The notes: generated by a model not told the origin, from the sequence alone. A stretch of 64,000 nucleotides of DNA from Palleronia pontilimi (GCF_016412875.1 NZ_JAEKPD010000007.1:271417-335416), one strand, 5' to 3'. Shown: positions 18,322 to 28,323, counted from the stretch's first letter. Translations and numbers: made by a program.

Positions 18322-18740
18322 TGACCTCGGACCAGGCGCTGATCGCCGTGACGCAAACGCTGGCCAAGGGGCGCGAGATGGGGCTGAAGCCATTGTCGGC
18401 CATCGTGCTTGACGCGGGCGGCCACCCGCTGGCCTTTCACCGGGCCGATGGCGCATCGCCGGGCCGCTATGCCATCGCCCATGGCAAGGCGTACGGCGCG
18501 GTGATGCTGGGCATGACCGGCAGCCAGCAGATGGACCGGGCCGAGGCGCAGCATTATTTCATGACCGCCGCCAACGGCGTCTTCGGCGGTGCGGTGGTCC
18601 CCGTGCCCGGCGGCATCCTGATCCGTGACGACGCAGGTGCGGTGATCGGCGCGCTGGGCGTGACCGGCGACACGTCCGACAATGATGCGAAGGCGGGCCT
18701 GGCGGCCTTGGCCGAGGCGGGGTTGAACGGCGACGCGTAA
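18318..18740 (+). CDS. GlcG/HbpS-family protein
   Basis: 140 residues. The HbpS/GlcG fold is shown by [58 protein letters not shown] and [19 protein letters not shown]. GlcG-type proteins accompany glycolate-oxidation genes; some relatives bind heme or cobalamin-like ligands, but the biochemical role here is unknown. It starts at the ATG overlapping the glcB stop, so it is translationally coupled to malate synthase. Confidence 0.92.
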   Translation: MMTSDQALIAVTQTLAKGREMGLKPLSAIVLDAGGHPLAFHRADGASPGRYAIAHGKAYGAVMLGMTGSQQMDRAEAQHYFMTAANGVFGGAVVPVPGGILIRDDAGAVIGALGVTGDTSDNDAKAGLAALAEAGLNGDA

Positions 18741-18773
18741 GCTCGCCGAAGGATCGGGCGAAGGAGGTATTCG

Positions 18774-18938
18774 ATGACAGGTGAGTCGGAAAACCTGCTT
18801 TCCATCAAAACCCTGCGCGCTTGTCTTCATCCATCCGAAGATACCAACCTGGCGCAGGTGCCTTGCCGGGCGGTGGTCCGGCTTGGCGCATCCCGGACGC
18901 TCTGTTATCAACCGCCATGGCAAGGAGGACTGGCATGA
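18774..18938 (+). CDS. 54-codon small ORF coupled to the amidotransferase gene
   Basis: A short frame not expected from shadowing. A strong AAGGAGGT (18761-18768) lies five bases before the ATG at 18774, and the TGA at 18936-18938 overlaps the downstream ATG (ATGA). It encodes MTGESENLLSIKTLRACLHP, then a Cys/Arg-containing stretch ending WQGGLA, without signal peptide or transmembrane helix. I recognise no family. It could be a leader peptide controlling the downstream C26 hydrolase, or a real small protein. The second ribosome site (AAGGAGG, 18922-18928) lies inside its last codons. Confidence 0.55.
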   Translation: MTGESENLLSIKTLRACLHPSEDTNLAQVPCRAVVRLGASRTLCYQPPWQGGLA

Positions 18939-19714
18939 GGCGCCCCATCGTCGGCATCATCGGGAACCACCACCTGATCAACGACAGCTACGAAATCCAC
19001 GGCGGCGGTCGGATGAACAGCGAAGCCGTGTCGCAGGTCACGGGCGCCGTGCCGCTGATCATCCCCAGCGATCCCGCGATCGTCAGCGTGGCAGAATTGA
19101 TGGACACCTGCGACGGCTTCCTCTTCACCGGTGGCAGGCCCAACGTGCACCCCGAGGAATACGGCGAGACGCCGACCCCCGCCCATGGCGATTTCGACCG
19201 CAACCGCGACCGCATCGCGCTGCCGCTGATCCAGGCCTGCGTCGCGGCGGGCCAGCCGATCCTGGGCGTCTGCCGCGGTTTCCAGGAGGTCGCGGTCGCC
19301 ATGGGCAGCACGCTGCACCCCGAGATCCGCGAATTGCCGGGGCGCATGAACCACCGCATGCCCCCCGACGGCACCATCGAAGAGAAATTCGCCCTGCGCC
19401 ATACCGTTACCTTCACCGAAGGCGGGCCGTTCCACCGGCTGATGGGTGCCCGCGAGGTCATGACCAACACGCTGCACGGGCAGGGCATCAAGCAGCCGGG
19501 CGCGCGCTTCGTCATCGACGGCCACGCGCCCGACGGCACCCACGAGGCGGCTTACGTCGCCGACGCGCCGGGTTTCACGCTGGCGGTGCAGTGGCACCCC
19601 GAGTACCGCGCGGCCGAAGATCCCGTGTCGCGCCCGCTCTTCGCGGCCTTCGGCGATGCGGTGCGCGCGTGGGCCGCCCGCAAGGCGCCGCAGTCAGTCC
19701 GGCAGATCGCCTGA
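18935..19714 (+). CDS. Class I glutamine amidotransferase-like hydrolase (peptidase C26, PuuD-type)
   Basis: 259 residues. The catalytic triad motifs are ILGVCRGFQEVAVAMGS (nucleophile Cys) and LAVQWHPEYRAAED (His-Glu), with the C26 oxyanion/substrate region FLFTGGRPNVHPEEYGE. Family members hydrolyse gamma-glutamyl amides such as gamma-glutamyl-GABA in the putrescine pathway; the true substrate is not visible. The start at 18935 is set by AAGGAGG. The 38-codon upstream extension is not used because the small coupled ORF occupies that space in another frame. The 3' end overlaps the opposing gene by 21 bp. Confidence 0.93.
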   Translation: MRRPIVGIIGNHHLINDSYEIHGGGRMNSEAVSQVTGAVPLIIPSDPAIVSVAELMDTCDGFLFTGGRPNVHPEEYGETPTPAHGDFDRNRDRIALPLIQACVAAGQPILGVCRGFQEVAVAMGSTLHPEIRELPGRMNHRMPPDGTIEEKFALRHTVTFTEGGPFHRLMGAREVMTNTLHGQGIKQPGARFVIDGHAPDGTHEAAYVADAPGFTLAVQWHPEYRAAEDPVSRPLFAAFGDAVRAWAARKAPQSVRQIA

Positions 19715-20173
19715 CGCCTGCTCGTCGACATCCGCTTCCGCGGTGTCGTCCGTTTCGGGGCGGCTTTCGGGCCGTTTGACGACCGACGGCGCGATCTCGA
19801 AGGCGCGGCGCACCGGCTCCGTCCCGAACACGCGTCCGCCGTAGCGGCGTGCGGCGGCCAGCACGGTGGCATCGGGGTTCTCGGCGCAGAAGGTGGCGAT
19901 GGACGTCACGATGTCGATGGAGGACGCCGCCGACAGGGGCTCGTCCTCGACCAGCATTTCGCCCGCGTCGATCCGCCCGGCCATGTAGCCCAGCAGCCAA
20001 TCGCCGGCCTGCGCCAGCAGGGGCGCGTTCTCGGCCCCGGTCACGTCGGAACAGGCGGACAGCCCGATGCCGCCGATCCCGGCCTTCGCGGCCAGGTCGC
20101 GCATGCTGGCGTCGTCGCCCTGGGCTAGCGCTGCCCCGGCGCTCATCATCACGATTGCGATCGCGGATTTCAT
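19694..20173 (-). CDS. Exported protein of unknown function
   Basis: 159 residues with a Sec signal peptide (MKSAIAIVMMSAGAALAQGD). The mature part has two Cys (SACSDVT and ATFCAEN) likely forming a disulfide, with WLLGYMAGRIDAGE and SIDIVTSIATFCAENPDATV between and around them. The tail is acidic and rich in Glu/Asp. The pattern recalls small periplasmic HdeA- or Rap1a-like folds, but the match is not strong enough to name. GGAGGG precedes the ATG. It converges on and overlaps the C26 hydrolase gene by 21 bp and is divergent from the M23 gene. Confidence 0.75.
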   Translation of the reverse strand: MKSAIAIVMMSAGAALAQGDDASMRDLAAKAGIGGIGLSACSDVTGAENAPLLAQAGDWLLGYMAGRIDAGEMLVEDEPLSAASSIDIVTSIATFCAENPDATVLAAARRYGGRVFGTEPVRRAFEIAPSVVKRPESRPETDDTAEADVDEQASGDLPD

Positions 20174-20224
20174 TCGCACTTGCCCTCCACGGCCCGAATG
20201 GGCACCGCTGACAGATAGCACAGC

Positions 20225-21070
20225 ATGGGGGAAAATCCGATAAAGGCGCTGAGCTTCCTCTGCCTGACCGCGTTCGCGCTGGCGCTTGGCCTGCCGTCGG
20301 CGGACGCCCAGACGCGCAACCAGTGTTTCGAGGTGCTGTGTATCGACACCGCGACCCGCGGCGAGACGACGATCCTGACCGCGCGCAACACCGCGCGCAA
20401 CACGCCGATCACCGTTTCGCTGGCCTTGCGGCTGGACAACCTGGACGCGGAAGGCACCGGCCAAGCCGTCCTGGCCCCCGGCAAGGCGCGCCAGCTCTTT
20501 ATCCTGACGCCGCGCGGGCGCGGAGCATCAGAATTCACCTACGACTATAGCTGGATGCCCGGCGATTTCCGGGCGCGCCCGGATCCGCGCGCGACCTATG
20601 CTCTGCCCTTCCGCGGGGCCGCGCTGCCCGTCTTACAAGGCTGCGACGGCTGGTTTTCCCATCGCGGTGAGCTGGGCCAGTCCATTGATTTCGCCATGCC
20701 CATCGGCACCCAGGTCCATGCCGCACGGGCGGGGCGCGTGATCTTCACGAAGAGGGACAGCCAGCGCGGCGGCCCGTCGCAGCGCTTCATCAATGACGAC
20801 AACAAGGTGCTGGTGCAGCACGCCGACGGCTCGGTCGCGGCCTACGCGCACCTGGCGTTCGACAGCGCGCGGGTGGTGCCGGGACAGGATGTGCGCGCGG
20901 GCGACGTGCTGGCGCTGTCGGGCAATACCGGATTTTCGGCTGAGCCCCACCTGCATTTCGAGCTTTACACGCCCAAGCCCGAGGGGGGGCGCCAAACCTG
21001 GCCGGTGCGCTGGCGGATCGGCGACGAAACGGTCGTCTGTCCGCGCCGTGGCACGGTTCTCAACAACTAG
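20225..21070 (+). CDS. Exported M23-family metallopeptidase
   Basis: 281 residues. Signal peptide MGENPIKALSFLCLTAFALA... is cleaved near ADAQ. A beta-rich N-terminal domain (about 30-135) is followed by the M23/LytM domain: HRGELGQSIDFAMPIGTQVH with the first His/Asp ligands, VHAARAGRVIFTKRD, VLVQHADGSVAAYAHL and the signature EPHLHFELYTPK. It is predicted to cut peptidoglycan cross-links or regulate amidases in the periplasm. The stop TAG at 21068-21070 shares a CTAG with the stop of the opposing SDR gene. Confidence 0.93.
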   Translation: MGENPIKALSFLCLTAFALALGLPSADAQTRNQCFEVLCIDTATRGETTILTARNTARNTPITVSLALRLDNLDAEGTGQAVLAPGKARQLFILTPRGRGASEFTYDYSWMPGDFRARPDPRATYALPFRGAALPVLQGCDGWFSHRGELGQSIDFAMPIGTQVHAARAGRVIFTKRDSQRGGPSQRFINDDNKVLVQHADGSVAAYAHLAFDSARVVPGQDVRAGDVLALSGNTGFSAEPHLHFELYTPKPEGGRQTWPVRWRIGDETVVCPRRGTVLNN

Positions 21071-21828
21071 GTCTGGCCGCCGCTGATCTCGATGCACTGG
21101 CCGTTGACGCTTTTGGACGCGGAATCGCAGAGCCACAGCGCGGCGGCGGCGATTTCGGACACCTCCATCAGCCGCTTGTGCCGATTGGCGCGAATCATCG
21201 TCTGGCGCGCCTCGTCTTCCCCCATCCCCGTCCGCTCGGATATCTCGGCGGTGTTGCGCGTGACGATATCGGTGTCCACGTAGCCGGGACAGATCGCGTT
21301 GAAGGTGATGTGGCCGCCCATGTAATCCTCGCTCAGGCCGCGGATCAGGCCGATGACGCCGTGCTTGGATGCCGAGTAGGCAGGGGCCCCGCGCAGGCCG
21401 CGCACGCCCGCGATCGAGCTGATCGCGATGACCCGGCCCGCGGGCACGTCGCGCATGGTCTTCAACGCTTCGCGCAGGGTCAGGAACACGCCGTCCAGAT
21501 TGGTGGCCAGGATCTTGCGCCAGAAGGCCAGGTCCATCTTGTGCAGGCTGCGCCCCTCGGCGATGCCCGCGTTCGCCACGCAGATCGCGATCGGCCCGCG
21601 CGCCGCAACCGCCTGGGCGAAGCCGTCCACGACGGCTGCCTCGTCGGTCACGTCCATGACCAGCGGGTGCAGGCCGGGCGTCGCGTCCGCGGCGTCCTGA
21701 AGCGCCTGTTTCCGCCTACCGGTGATCGTCACTTCCGCGCCCGCACCCGCGAGGGCTTGCGCGATGGCCAGACCGATACCGCTGCCACCGCCCGTGACGA
21801 TGGCGTGCTGTCCGCTGAGATCCGGCAT
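21067..21828 (-). CDS. Short-chain dehydrogenase/reductase
   Basis: 253 residues, classical SDR. Cofactor motif TGGGSGIGLAIAQAL, ITGRRKQAL after beta-2 (favouring NADP(H) by the Arg residues), NAGIAEG, catalytic Ser in IAISSIAGVRG, YSASKHGVIG (Tyr-x3-Lys) and ICPGYVDTDIV. The closest recognisable class is the 3-hydroxyacyl/3-hydroxybutyrate dehydrogenase group, but the substrate cannot be assigned. A CGGAG ribosome site precedes the ATG at 21828. It converges with the M23 gene, the two stop codons overlapping by four bases. Confidence 0.93.
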   Translation of the reverse strand: MPDLSGQHAIVTGGGSGIGLAIAQALAGAGAEVTITGRRKQALQDAADATPGLHPLVMDVTDEAAVVDGFAQAVAARGPIAICVANAGIAEGRSLHKMDLAFWRKILATNLDGVFLTLREALKTMRDVPAGRVIAISSIAGVRGLRGAPAYSASKHGVIGLIRGLSEDYMGGHITFNAICPGYVDTDIVTRNTAEISERTGMGEDEARQTMIRANRHKRLMEVSEIAAAALWLCDSASKSVNGQCIEISGGQT

Positions 21829-21866
21829 GGTGCACTCCGACTGAAGGCGGCTAGGGTGGCCGCGAC

Positions 21867-22352
21867 ATGACCCCGAAGGTGAGAGCAGATCGCATGGAAG
21901 GCAAGACACCGATGCGCTGGATCGACATTCCGCCGAACTGGCTGGCCGCGCATCTGCTGGCGCTGTGGGTGCTGGGCGAGGGCGGGCCGCAAATCGAAGG
22001 CCGGGTCTGGGATGCGCTTGGGGTGTGCCTGATCGTGCTGGGACTGGCGCTCATGCTCTGGTCGGTGGTCTGGATGGTGCGCGCGCGCACGACGCCGATC
22101 CCGCACCGGATGCCGTCGGCGCTGGTGACGGGCGGGCCGTTCCTGTTCTCGCGCAACCCGATCTATCTGGGCGACATGATGATCCTGGCCGGTGCCGTCG
22201 CCTGGAGCGGGGCGGTTCTGGGACTGCTCCTTCTGCCGCTTCTGCTGGTCATCCTGACGCGACGCTTTATCATCCCCGAAGAGAAACGCCTGACACGCGC
22301 GTTTGGACCGGCCTATGAAAGCTGGGCCAGGCGGGTCAGGCGGTGGTTGTAA
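21867..22352 (+). CDS. Isoprenylcysteine carboxyl methyltransferase-like membrane protein
   Basis: About 161 residues, with three to four membrane helices (WLAAHLLALWVL, LIVLGLALMLWSVVWMV, MMILAGAVAWSGAVLGLLLL). The ICMT/PEMT-type SAM-binding motif GGPFLFSRNPIYLGD is followed later by IIPEEKRLTRAFGPAYESWA, the conserved EE/YxxY-type tail. It is presumably a SAM-dependent methyltransferase at the membrane; its substrate is unknown in bacteria. ATGs at 21867, 21894 and 21912 are in frame; the first is used, but none has a decisive ribosome site. Confidence 0.85.
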   Translation: MTPKVRADRMEGKTPMRWIDIPPNWLAAHLLALWVLGEGGPQIEGRVWDALGVCLIVLGLALMLWSVVWMVRARTTPIPHRMPSALVTGGPFLFSRNPIYLGDMMILAGAVAWSGAVLGLLLLPLLLVILTRRFIIPEEKRLTRAFGPAYESWARRVRRWL

Positions 22353-22382
22353 GGGTTGAAAAGGTTTCGCGCGGTGGGCTGC

Positions 22383-22411
22383 TTGCGAAATATTATTGCG
22401 CAGGCTAGTCA
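22383..22411 (+). promoter_or_regulatory. Possible pntA promoter
   Basis: TTGCGA (22383-22388), a 17-bp AT-rich spacer and TAGTCA (22406-22411), 44 bp before pntA. The -35 match is fair and the -10 poor. The local AT-richness against a GC-rich background supports a promoter here more than the hexamers do. Confidence 0.3.
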
Positions 22412-22454
22412 GCTTCGTTGACGGGACAGCAAGGCGCACAAGGAGAGGGCGGAG

Positions 22455-24026
22455 ATGAAATTCGGCGTAATCGGCGAACACCAGGACAGCGAGGCGCGCG
22501 TCGCGATGACGCCCGCCTCGGCGGCGCAACTGCAAAAGCTGGGCCATGAATGCGTGATCCAGGCAGGGGCGGGCGCCAAGGCGGACTTCGCCGATGACCT
22601 TTACCGCGACGCAGGCGTCGAGGTTCTGGACAGCAAGCAGGCGGTCTTCGACCAGGCCGACGTGATCGCCAAGGTGCGACCGCCCTCCGAAGAAGAAGTG
22701 GACATGCTGCGCGAAGGCCAGACGCTGATCTCGTTCTTCTATCCGGCCGAAAACGAGGACCTGATGAAGCGCGCCGCCGACAAGGGCGCATCGGTCATCG
22801 CCATGGACATGGTGCCGCGCATCAGCCGCGCGCAGAAGATGGACGCGCTGTCGTCCATGGCCAATATCGCGGGCTACCGCGCCGTGATCGAGGCGGCCAA
22901 CAACTTCGGCAGCTTCATGACCGGCCAGGTGACCGCCGCGGGCAAGGTGCCGCCGGCCAAGATCCTGGTGGTGGGCGCGGGCGTCGCGGGCCTGGCCGCC
23001 ATCGGTGCCGCCACGTCGCTGGGCGCCATCACCTACGCCTTCGACGTGCGCCCCGAAGTGGCCGAGCAGGTCGAGTCCATGGGCGCCGAGTTCGTCTATC
23101 TCGACTTCGAGGGCGAGGATGACGGCGCGGGCGAGGGTGGGTATGCCAAGCCCTCCAGCCCCGAGTTCCGCGAGGCGCAGCTGGCCAAGTTCCGCGAAAT
23201 GGCGCCGGACATGGACATCGTCATCACAACGGCGCTGATCCCCAACCGCGAAGCGCCCGAGCTCTGGACCGAGGACATGGTCAAGGCCATGAAGCCCGGC
23301 TCGGTGATCGTGGACCTGGCCGCCGAGAAGGGCGGCAACTGCAAGATGACCGTCAAGGACGAGAAGATCGTCACCGACAACAACGTCACCATCATCGGCT
23401 ATACCGATTTCCCCAGCCGGATGGCCAAGCAGTCCTCGACGCTCTATTCCACCAACGTGCGGCACATGATGGCCGATCTGACGCCCGAAAAGGACGGCCA
23501 GATCGTGCATAACATGGAAGACCAGGTGATCCGCGACAGCACCATCGCCCATGGTGGCGAGGTGACGTGGCCACCGCCCAAGCGCGAAAGCCCGTCCCCC
23601 AAGAAAGAGCAGAAATCCGAGAAGCCGAAGAAGAAGACGGCCGAGGAAAAGGCCGCCGAAGAGGCCGAGGCGTTCAAGAAGCAGACCCAGCAACAGGTGG
23701 GCATGCTGGCCGCGGGCGGCGTCCTGCTGCTGCTGGTCGGCGCCGTGGCGCCCGAGAGCTTCATGAGCCACTTCATCGTCTTCGCGCTGGCCTGTTTCGT
23801 GGGCTTCCAGGTGATCTGGGGCGTGGCGCACAGCCTTCACACGCCGCTCATGGCCGTGACCAACGCCGTCTCTGGCATCGTCATCCTGGGCGCGCTTCTG
23901 CAGATCGGGTCGGGCAACTGGATCGTCGTGATCCTGAGCTTCGTGTCGGTGCTCATCGCATCCATCAACATCGTCGGGGGCTTTTTGGTGACGCGCCGGA
24001 TGCTGTCGATGTTCGTCAAATCGTAA
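22455..24026 (+). CDS. pntA: NAD(P) transhydrogenase subunit alpha
   Basis: 523 residues. It opens [20 protein letters not shown], the domain I signature of proton-translocating transhydrogenase, with NAD site [21 protein letters not shown] Lys/Glu-rich linker (about residues 375-415) joins domain I to four C-terminal membrane helices. This is therefore the fused E. coli-like PntA, not the split PntAA/PntAB of some alphaproteobacteria. With PntB it uses the proton gradient to reduce NADP+ with NADH. It is the first gene of a two-gene operon, 10 bp before pntB. Confidence 0.98.
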   Translation: MKFGVIGEHQDSEARVAMTPASAAQLQKLGHECVIQAGAGAKADFADDLYRDAGVEVLDSKQAVFDQADVIAKVRPPSEEEVDMLREGQTLISFFYPAENEDLMKRAADKGASVIAMDMVPRISRAQKMDALSSMANIAGYRAVIEAANNFGSFMTGQVTAAGKVPPAKILVVGAGVAGLAAIGAATSLGAITYAFDVRPEVAEQVESMGAEFVYLDFEGEDDGAGEGGYAKPSSPEFREAQLAKFREMAPDMDIVITTALIPNREAPELWTEDMVKAMKPGSVIVDLAAEKGGNCKMTVKDEKIVTDNNVTIIGYTDFPSRMAKQSSTLYSTNVRHMMADLTPEKDGQIVHNMEDQVIRDSTIAHGGEVTWPPPKRESPSPKKEQKSEKPKKKTAEEKAAEEAEAFKKQTQQQVGMLAAGGVLLLLVGAVAPESFMSHFIVFALACFVGFQVIWGVAHSLHTPLMAVTNAVSGIVILGALLQIGSGNWIVVILSFVSVLIASINIVGGFLVTRRMLSMFVKS

Positions 24027-24036
24027 GGGGACCATC

Positions 24037-25485
24037 ATGATCGGACTGGGTATCCAATCGGCGGCCTATATCGTCGCCACCATCCTGTTCATTCTGGCCC
24101 TGGGCGGTCTGAAGGACGAGGAAAGCGCCAAGCGCGCCATCTGGTACGGCATCGTCGGCATGGCGCTGGCCGTGTTCGCGACCGTGTTCGGGCCGGGCGT
24201 GCAGAACCTGCTCATCATCTTGGTGGCGGTCGCCGCGGGCGGCTTCGCGGGCTGGTTCATCGCGGGCAAGGTGCAGATGACCGAGATGCCGCAGCTGGTG
24301 GCGGCGCTGCATTCGTTCGTGGGCCTCGCGGCCGTGTTCATCGGGCTCAACGCCGACATCATGCTGGGCGCCGTCAGTGCCATGCGCGACAGCGGCATGA
24401 GCCTCGAGGACGCGGGCCTCACCGGCTTCGGTGAAAAGCTGTGGAACAAGGACACGGTCGAGATCGCGATCCTGAAGGTCGAGGTCTTCCTGGGCATCTT
24501 CATCGGTGCCGTGACCTTCACCGGCTCGATCATCGCCTTCGGCAAGCTGGCGGGCAAGGTGGACGGCAAGTCCAGCCAGCTGCCCGGCGGGCACATGCTG
24601 AACCTGGGATCGGTCATCGCCTGCCTGATCCTCGGGATCCTCTACTACAACGGGGCGGGCATCTGGGCGCCCGTGCTGGTCGCGATCATCGCGGGCTTCA
24701 TCGGCTATCACCTGATCATGGGCATCGGCGGCGCCGACATGCCGGTGGTGGTGTCGATGCTGAACAGCTACTCGGGCTGGGCCGCGGCGGCGATCGGCTT
24801 CACGCTGGAAAACGATCTGTTGATCGTGACCGGCGCGCTGGTGGGCTCATCCGGTGCGATCCTGTCCTACATCATGTGCAAGGGCATGAACCGGTCCTTC
24901 GTCAGCGTGATCCTGGGCGGCTGGGGCGGCGAAAGCAGCGGCGGCAGCCAGGACATCGACGGTGAAATGGTCGCCATCGACGCCGACGGCGTGGCCGATG
25001 CGCTGCAGGATGCCGACAGCGTCATCATCGTGCCGGGCTACGGCATGGCGGTCGCGCAAGCGCAGCAGGCGGTCAGCGAGCTGACCAAGAAGCTGCGCGA
25101 CGCCGGAAAGAAGGTGCGCTTTGCCATCCACCCGGTCGCGGGCCGTCTGCCCGGCCACATGAACGTGCTGCTGGCCGAGGCCAAGGTGCCCTACGATATC
25201 GTGCTCGAGATGGACGAGATCAACGACGACTTCAAGGATACCGACGTGGTCATCGTCATCGGCTCGAACGACATCGTGAACCCGGCGGCCAATGACGATC
25301 CGGGCTCGCCCATCGCGGGGATGCCGGTGCTGCACGTGTGGGAGGCCAACCAGGTCTTCGTGTCGAAGCGCGGCTCGGGCACCGGCTATTCGGGCATCGA
25401 GAACCCGCTCTTCTACAAGGAGAACACGCGGATGTTCTATGGCGACGCGAAGGAATCGGTGAACGAGCTTCTCAAGAAGCTCTGA
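24037..25485 (+). CDS. pntB: NAD(P) transhydrogenase subunit beta
   Basis: 482 residues: multiple membrane helices (domain II) up to about residue 290, then the soluble NADP(H)-binding domain III with [59 protein letters not shown] and [20 protein letters not shown]. All are diagnostic of PntB. It completes the membrane transhydrogenase that supplies NADPH. The AAGGGGACC ribosome site lies in the 10-bp spacer after pntA. A strong terminator follows. Confidence 0.98.
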   Translation: MIGLGIQSAAYIVATILFILALGGLKDEESAKRAIWYGIVGMALAVFATVFGPGVQNLLIILVAVAAGGFAGWFIAGKVQMTEMPQLVAALHSFVGLAAVFIGLNADIMLGAVSAMRDSGMSLEDAGLTGFGEKLWNKDTVEIAILKVEVFLGIFIGAVTFTGSIIAFGKLAGKVDGKSSQLPGGHMLNLGSVIACLILGILYYNGAGIWAPVLVAIIAGFIGYHLIMGIGGADMPVVVSMLNSYSGWAAAAIGFTLENDLLIVTGALVGSSGAILSYIMCKGMNRSFVSVILGGWGGESSGGSQDIDGEMVAIDADGVADALQDADSVIIVPGYGMAVAQAQQAVSELTKKLRDAGKKVRFAIHPVAGRLPGHMNVLLAEAKVPYDIVLEMDEINDDFKDTDVVIVIGSNDIVNPAANDDPGSPIAGMPVLHVWEANQVFVSKRGSGTGYSGIENPLFYKENTRMFYGDAKESVNELLKKL

Positions 25486-25507
25486 GACCGGCGACACGAC
25501 CGACAAC

Positions 25508-25540
25508 CGGCACCGCGGGGGCGACTCGCGGTGCCGTTTT
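25508..25540 (+). terminator. Rho-independent terminator of pntAB
   Basis: Perfect 10-bp stem CGGCACCGCG (25508-25517) / CGCGGTGCCG (25527-25536), 9-nt loop, then TTTTCCTT. It lies 23 bp after the pntB stop and in front of the opposing exchanger gene. Confidence 0.88.
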
Positions 25541-25549
25541 CCTTGCGGG

Positions 25550-26497
25550 TCAGACCGCGCCCTGCACCAGGAATGCCAGGTAGCCTGCGTAGCCCGCCAG
25601 CAGCAGCGCGCCTTCGCCGCGGGTGATCTTCCAGCCCGTCACGGCGACCCAGCCCAGCGCCACGGTCACGGCCAGCATCACCCAGACATCGAAGGCGGCG
25701 ATGCTGTCGGGCATGGCGATGGGCTTGACCAGCGCCGTCGTGCCCAGGATGCCGAGCAGGTTGTAGATGTTCGATCCGACCACGTTGCCGAAGGCCAGGT
25801 CGCCCTGGCGGCGCAACGCGGCCATGATCGACGTCACCAGCTCGGGCAACGACGTGCCCACGGCGACGATGGTCAGCCCGATGATCGCGTCCGACACGCC
25901 CCAGCGTTCGGCCAGCGCCACGGCCGCGCCCACCAGGAGCGACGCCCCCCAGACGGTCAGCGCGATGCCACCCACGGCCAGCACGATCGACAGCAGGACG
26001 CCCGGCTGGGCGGGCTCGTCGCCCATGTTGGGCAGGGGGGCGGCTGTTTCGGTCCGGGTCCGCTCGCCCAGATAGGCCAGCGTGATATAGGCGATCAGCC
26101 CGCCGATCAGCGCCAGCCCGACGGGGCGTGACAGCGTGCCCAGCTGGCTCAGGATCACGACGGCGATGGTCGCGGCGATCAGCGCCAGCCCGTCGCGCCG
26201 GAAGGCGGCGGGCGACACGATGACGGGAAGAAGCACGGCAGACACGCCGAGGATCAGCAGGATATTGGCGATGTTCGAGCCGACCACGTTGCCGACGGCG
26301 ATGCCCGGCGAGCCCGCCAACGCGGCCTGGATCGACGTGACGAGCTCGGGCGTCGAGGTGCCGAAACCCACGACGGTCAGGCCGATCAGCAAGGGCGAGA
26401 CGCCGAAGCGGGCCGCCAGTGCCACGGCGCCGCGCACCAGCAGCTCGCCGCCCGCGACCAGGAAAACCAGGCCGATGCCCAGTGCAAGAAATGTCAT
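25550..26497 (-). CDS. Calcium/sodium antiporter (CaCA family, YrbG-like)
   Basis: 315 residues, about ten membrane helices with the two inverted alpha-repeats of the CaCA family: VGFGTSTPELVTSIQAAL and VAVGTSLPELVTSIMAAL, each with the ion-binding Glu. Both are followed by GNVVGSNIANIL and GNVVGSNIYNLLGIL. It is predicted to exchange cytoplasmic Ca2+ for Na+ or H+ across the inner membrane. It converges with pntAB across the terminator at 25508-25540. Confidence 0.94.
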   Translation of the reverse strand: MTFLALGIGLVFLVAGGELLVRGAVALAARFGVSPLLIGLTVVGFGTSTPELVTSIQAALAGSPGIAVGNVVGSNIANILLILGVSAVLLPVIVSPAAFRRDGLALIAATIAVVILSQLGTLSRPVGLALIGGLIAYITLAYLGERTRTETAAPLPNMGDEPAQPGVLLSIVLAVGGIALTVWGASLLVGAAVALAERWGVSDAIIGLTIVAVGTSLPELVTSIMAALRRQGDLAFGNVVGSNIYNLLGILGTTALVKPIAMPDSIAAFDVWVMLAVTVALGWVAVTGWKITRGEGALLLAGYAGYLAFLVQGAV

Positions 26498-26673
26498 GAT
26501 GAAGCCATCCGAAACGCCGGTCGCATGGTGAAGGCGGCCCCGACATCACGGGTGACCGGCCACCCGCCAGAGGGGCCCGGGGCCCGTGACTGATCGCCTA
26601 CATCGGGTGCGCCGAGGGCTGGCACAAGGGGGCCGGCGAAAGATATCGGCGCGGGTGCGAGGGGGGGAGGGCG

Positions 26674-26718
26674 CCGGGGCGCTGCCCCGGACCCCGAGGT
26701 GTTTCGGGAAAGATGAAG
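26674..26718 (+). repeat. Intergenic stem-loop repeat, copy B
   Basis: Stem CCGGGGC / GCCCCGG around loop GCT (26674-26690), then ACCCCGAGGTGTTTCGGG and the tail AAAGATGAAG. It has the same layout and loop as the element at 3435-3483. It lies in the 252-bp spacer between the exchanger and glpK, opposite in direction to both. The rest of that spacer holds only GC-rich minor hairpins. Confidence 0.55.
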
Positions 26719-26749
26719 CCGCGAGGCCGCGCGCCGGTGGCGCCTCCGC

Positions 26750-28234
26750 TCAGACCCCCATGGTCGCCTGCACGGCGCGCTGCCAGCGATCGTATTTCGA
26801 CGCGCGGGTGCGGTCGTCCATGTCGGGATGGAAGGTCTTGTCGATGCGCCACCTGTCGGCGAAGCCGTCCATGTCGGGGTAGAGCCCCGCGCGCGATCCG
26901 GCCAGCCAGGCGACCCCCAGAGCCGTGGTTTCCAGCACCTTCGGCCGGTCCACCTTGGCGCCGATGATGTCGCTGAGGAACTGCATGGCCCAGTCCGACG
27001 CACTCATGCCGCCGTCCACGCGCAGGGTCTGCGCCTCGCCTTCGGACCAGTCGGCCTGCATCGCTTCCAGCAGGTCACGGGTCTGGTAGCCCACCGATTC
27101 CAGCGCCGCCTTGGCGAATTCCGCGGGGCCGGAATTGCGCGTGAGCCCGAAGATCGCGCCGCGGCAATCGGCGTTCCAATAAGGCGCGCCGAGGCCGGTG
27201 AAGGCGGGGACCAGCACCACGTCCTGGTTTTCGTCGGCTTTCTCGGCCAGCGGCTGCGTTTCTTTCGCTTCGCGGATGATCTTCAGCCCGTCGCGCAGCC
27301 ATTGGACCACGGCGCCCGCGATGAAGATCGAGCCTTCCAGGCAATAGGTGGGCGTGCCGTCGAACTGGTAGGCGATCGTCGTCAGCAGCCGGTTTTCCGA
27401 CGCTACCGCCGTGTCGCCAGTGTTGAGCAAAGCGAAACAGCCGGTGCCGTAGGTGGATTTCAGCATTCCGGGCCGGAAGCACGCCTGGCCGATGGCGGCG
27501 GCCTGCTGATCGCCCGCCACGCCCAGGATGGGGATCTCCCGCCCGAAAAGGTCGGGCCGGGTCATGCCGAAATCCGACGCGCAGTCGCGCACTTCGGGCA
27601 GCATTTCCAGTGGAATGTCCAGAAGCTCGGCGATGGTGGTGGACCAGCGCCCCTTGTGGATGTCGTAAAGCAGGGTGCGGCAGGCATTGGTGGCGTCGGT
27701 GACGTGGGACGCGCCGCCGGTTAGCTTCCAGATCAGGAAGGTGTCGACGGTGCCGAACAGAAGCTCGCCGTTGCGGGCCCGGTCGCGCGCACCGTCCACG
27801 TTGTCGAGGATCCATTTCAGCTTGGTGCCCGAGAAATAGGGGTCGAGCAGCAGGCCCGTCTTGGCGGTCACCATGCTTTCGTGGCCGTCCGATTTCAGCT
27901 GCTGGCAGATCTCGGAGGTGCGGCGGTCCTGCCAGACGATGGCCTTGTGGATGGCGCGCCCGGTGTCCTTTTCCCAGACCACGACGGTTTCGCGCTGGTT
28001 GGTGATGCCGATGGCGTCGATGGCGTCGGCCCCGATCCCGGCCTTTTCGATCACGCCGCGGCAGGTGGCGGCCGTGGTGGTCCACAGATCCGAGGCGTCG
28101 TGTTCGACCCAACCGCTGGCGGGGAAATGTTGCTCGAATTCCTCCTGCGCGGTGGCGGTCACCTGCATGTCGGCGTCGAACAGGATCGCGCGGGTCGAAG
28201 TGGTGCCTTGGTCGATGGCCAGGATGTGGGTCAT
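26750..28234 (-). CDS. glpK: Glycerol kinase
   Basis: 494 residues, FGGY-family kinase phosphorylating glycerol to sn-glycerol-3-phosphate in the cytoplasm. [20 protein letters not shown] is the N-terminal phosphate loop. Further family blocks are [49 protein letters not shown] and [18 protein letters not shown]. The ATG at 28234 has GAGGAT upstream. glpD follows upstream on the same strand, transcribed first, so glpD-glpK probably form one unit. No glpF or glpR is in view. Confidence 0.98.
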   Translation of the reverse strand: MTHILAIDQGTTSTRAILFDADMQVTATAQEEFEQHFPASGWVEHDASDLWTTTAATCRGVIEKAGIGADAIDAIGITNQRETVVVWEKDTGRAIHKAIVWQDRRTSEICQQLKSDGHESMVTAKTGLLLDPYFSGTKLKWILDNVDGARDRARNGELLFGTVDTFLIWKLTGGASHVTDATNACRTLLYDIHKGRWSTTIAELLDIPLEMLPEVRDCASDFGMTRPDLFGREIPILGVAGDQQAAAIGQACFRPGMLKSTYGTGCFALLNTGDTAVASENRLLTTIAYQFDGTPTYCLEGSIFIAGAVVQWLRDGLKIIREAKETQPLAEKADENQDVVLVPAFTGLGAPYWNADCRGAIFGLTRNSGPAEFAKAALESVGYQTRDLLEAMQADWSEGEAQTLRVDGGMSASDWAMQFLSDIIGAKVDRPKVLETTALGVAWLAGSRAGLYPDMDGFADRWRIDKTFHPDMDDRTRASKYDRWQRAVQATMGV

Positions 28235-28268
28235 GGGATCCTCGTGTCTGGTGTCGTGGGACAACGTG

Positions 28269-28300
28269 GCGCGGGGCGTCCGCGGGGGCAAGCCCCGCGC
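28269..28300. repeat. Inverted repeat between glpD and glpK
   Basis: Perfect 9-bp arms GCGCGGGGC (28269-28277) / GCCCCGCGC (28292-28300) around a 14-nt loop in the 89-bp spacer of the glpD-glpK transcript. No T tract follows on the transcribed strand, so it looks more like an intercistronic RNA hairpin than a terminator. Confidence 0.45.
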
Positions 28301-28323
28301 GGGGGACGGGGCCGCCCGGCGGA

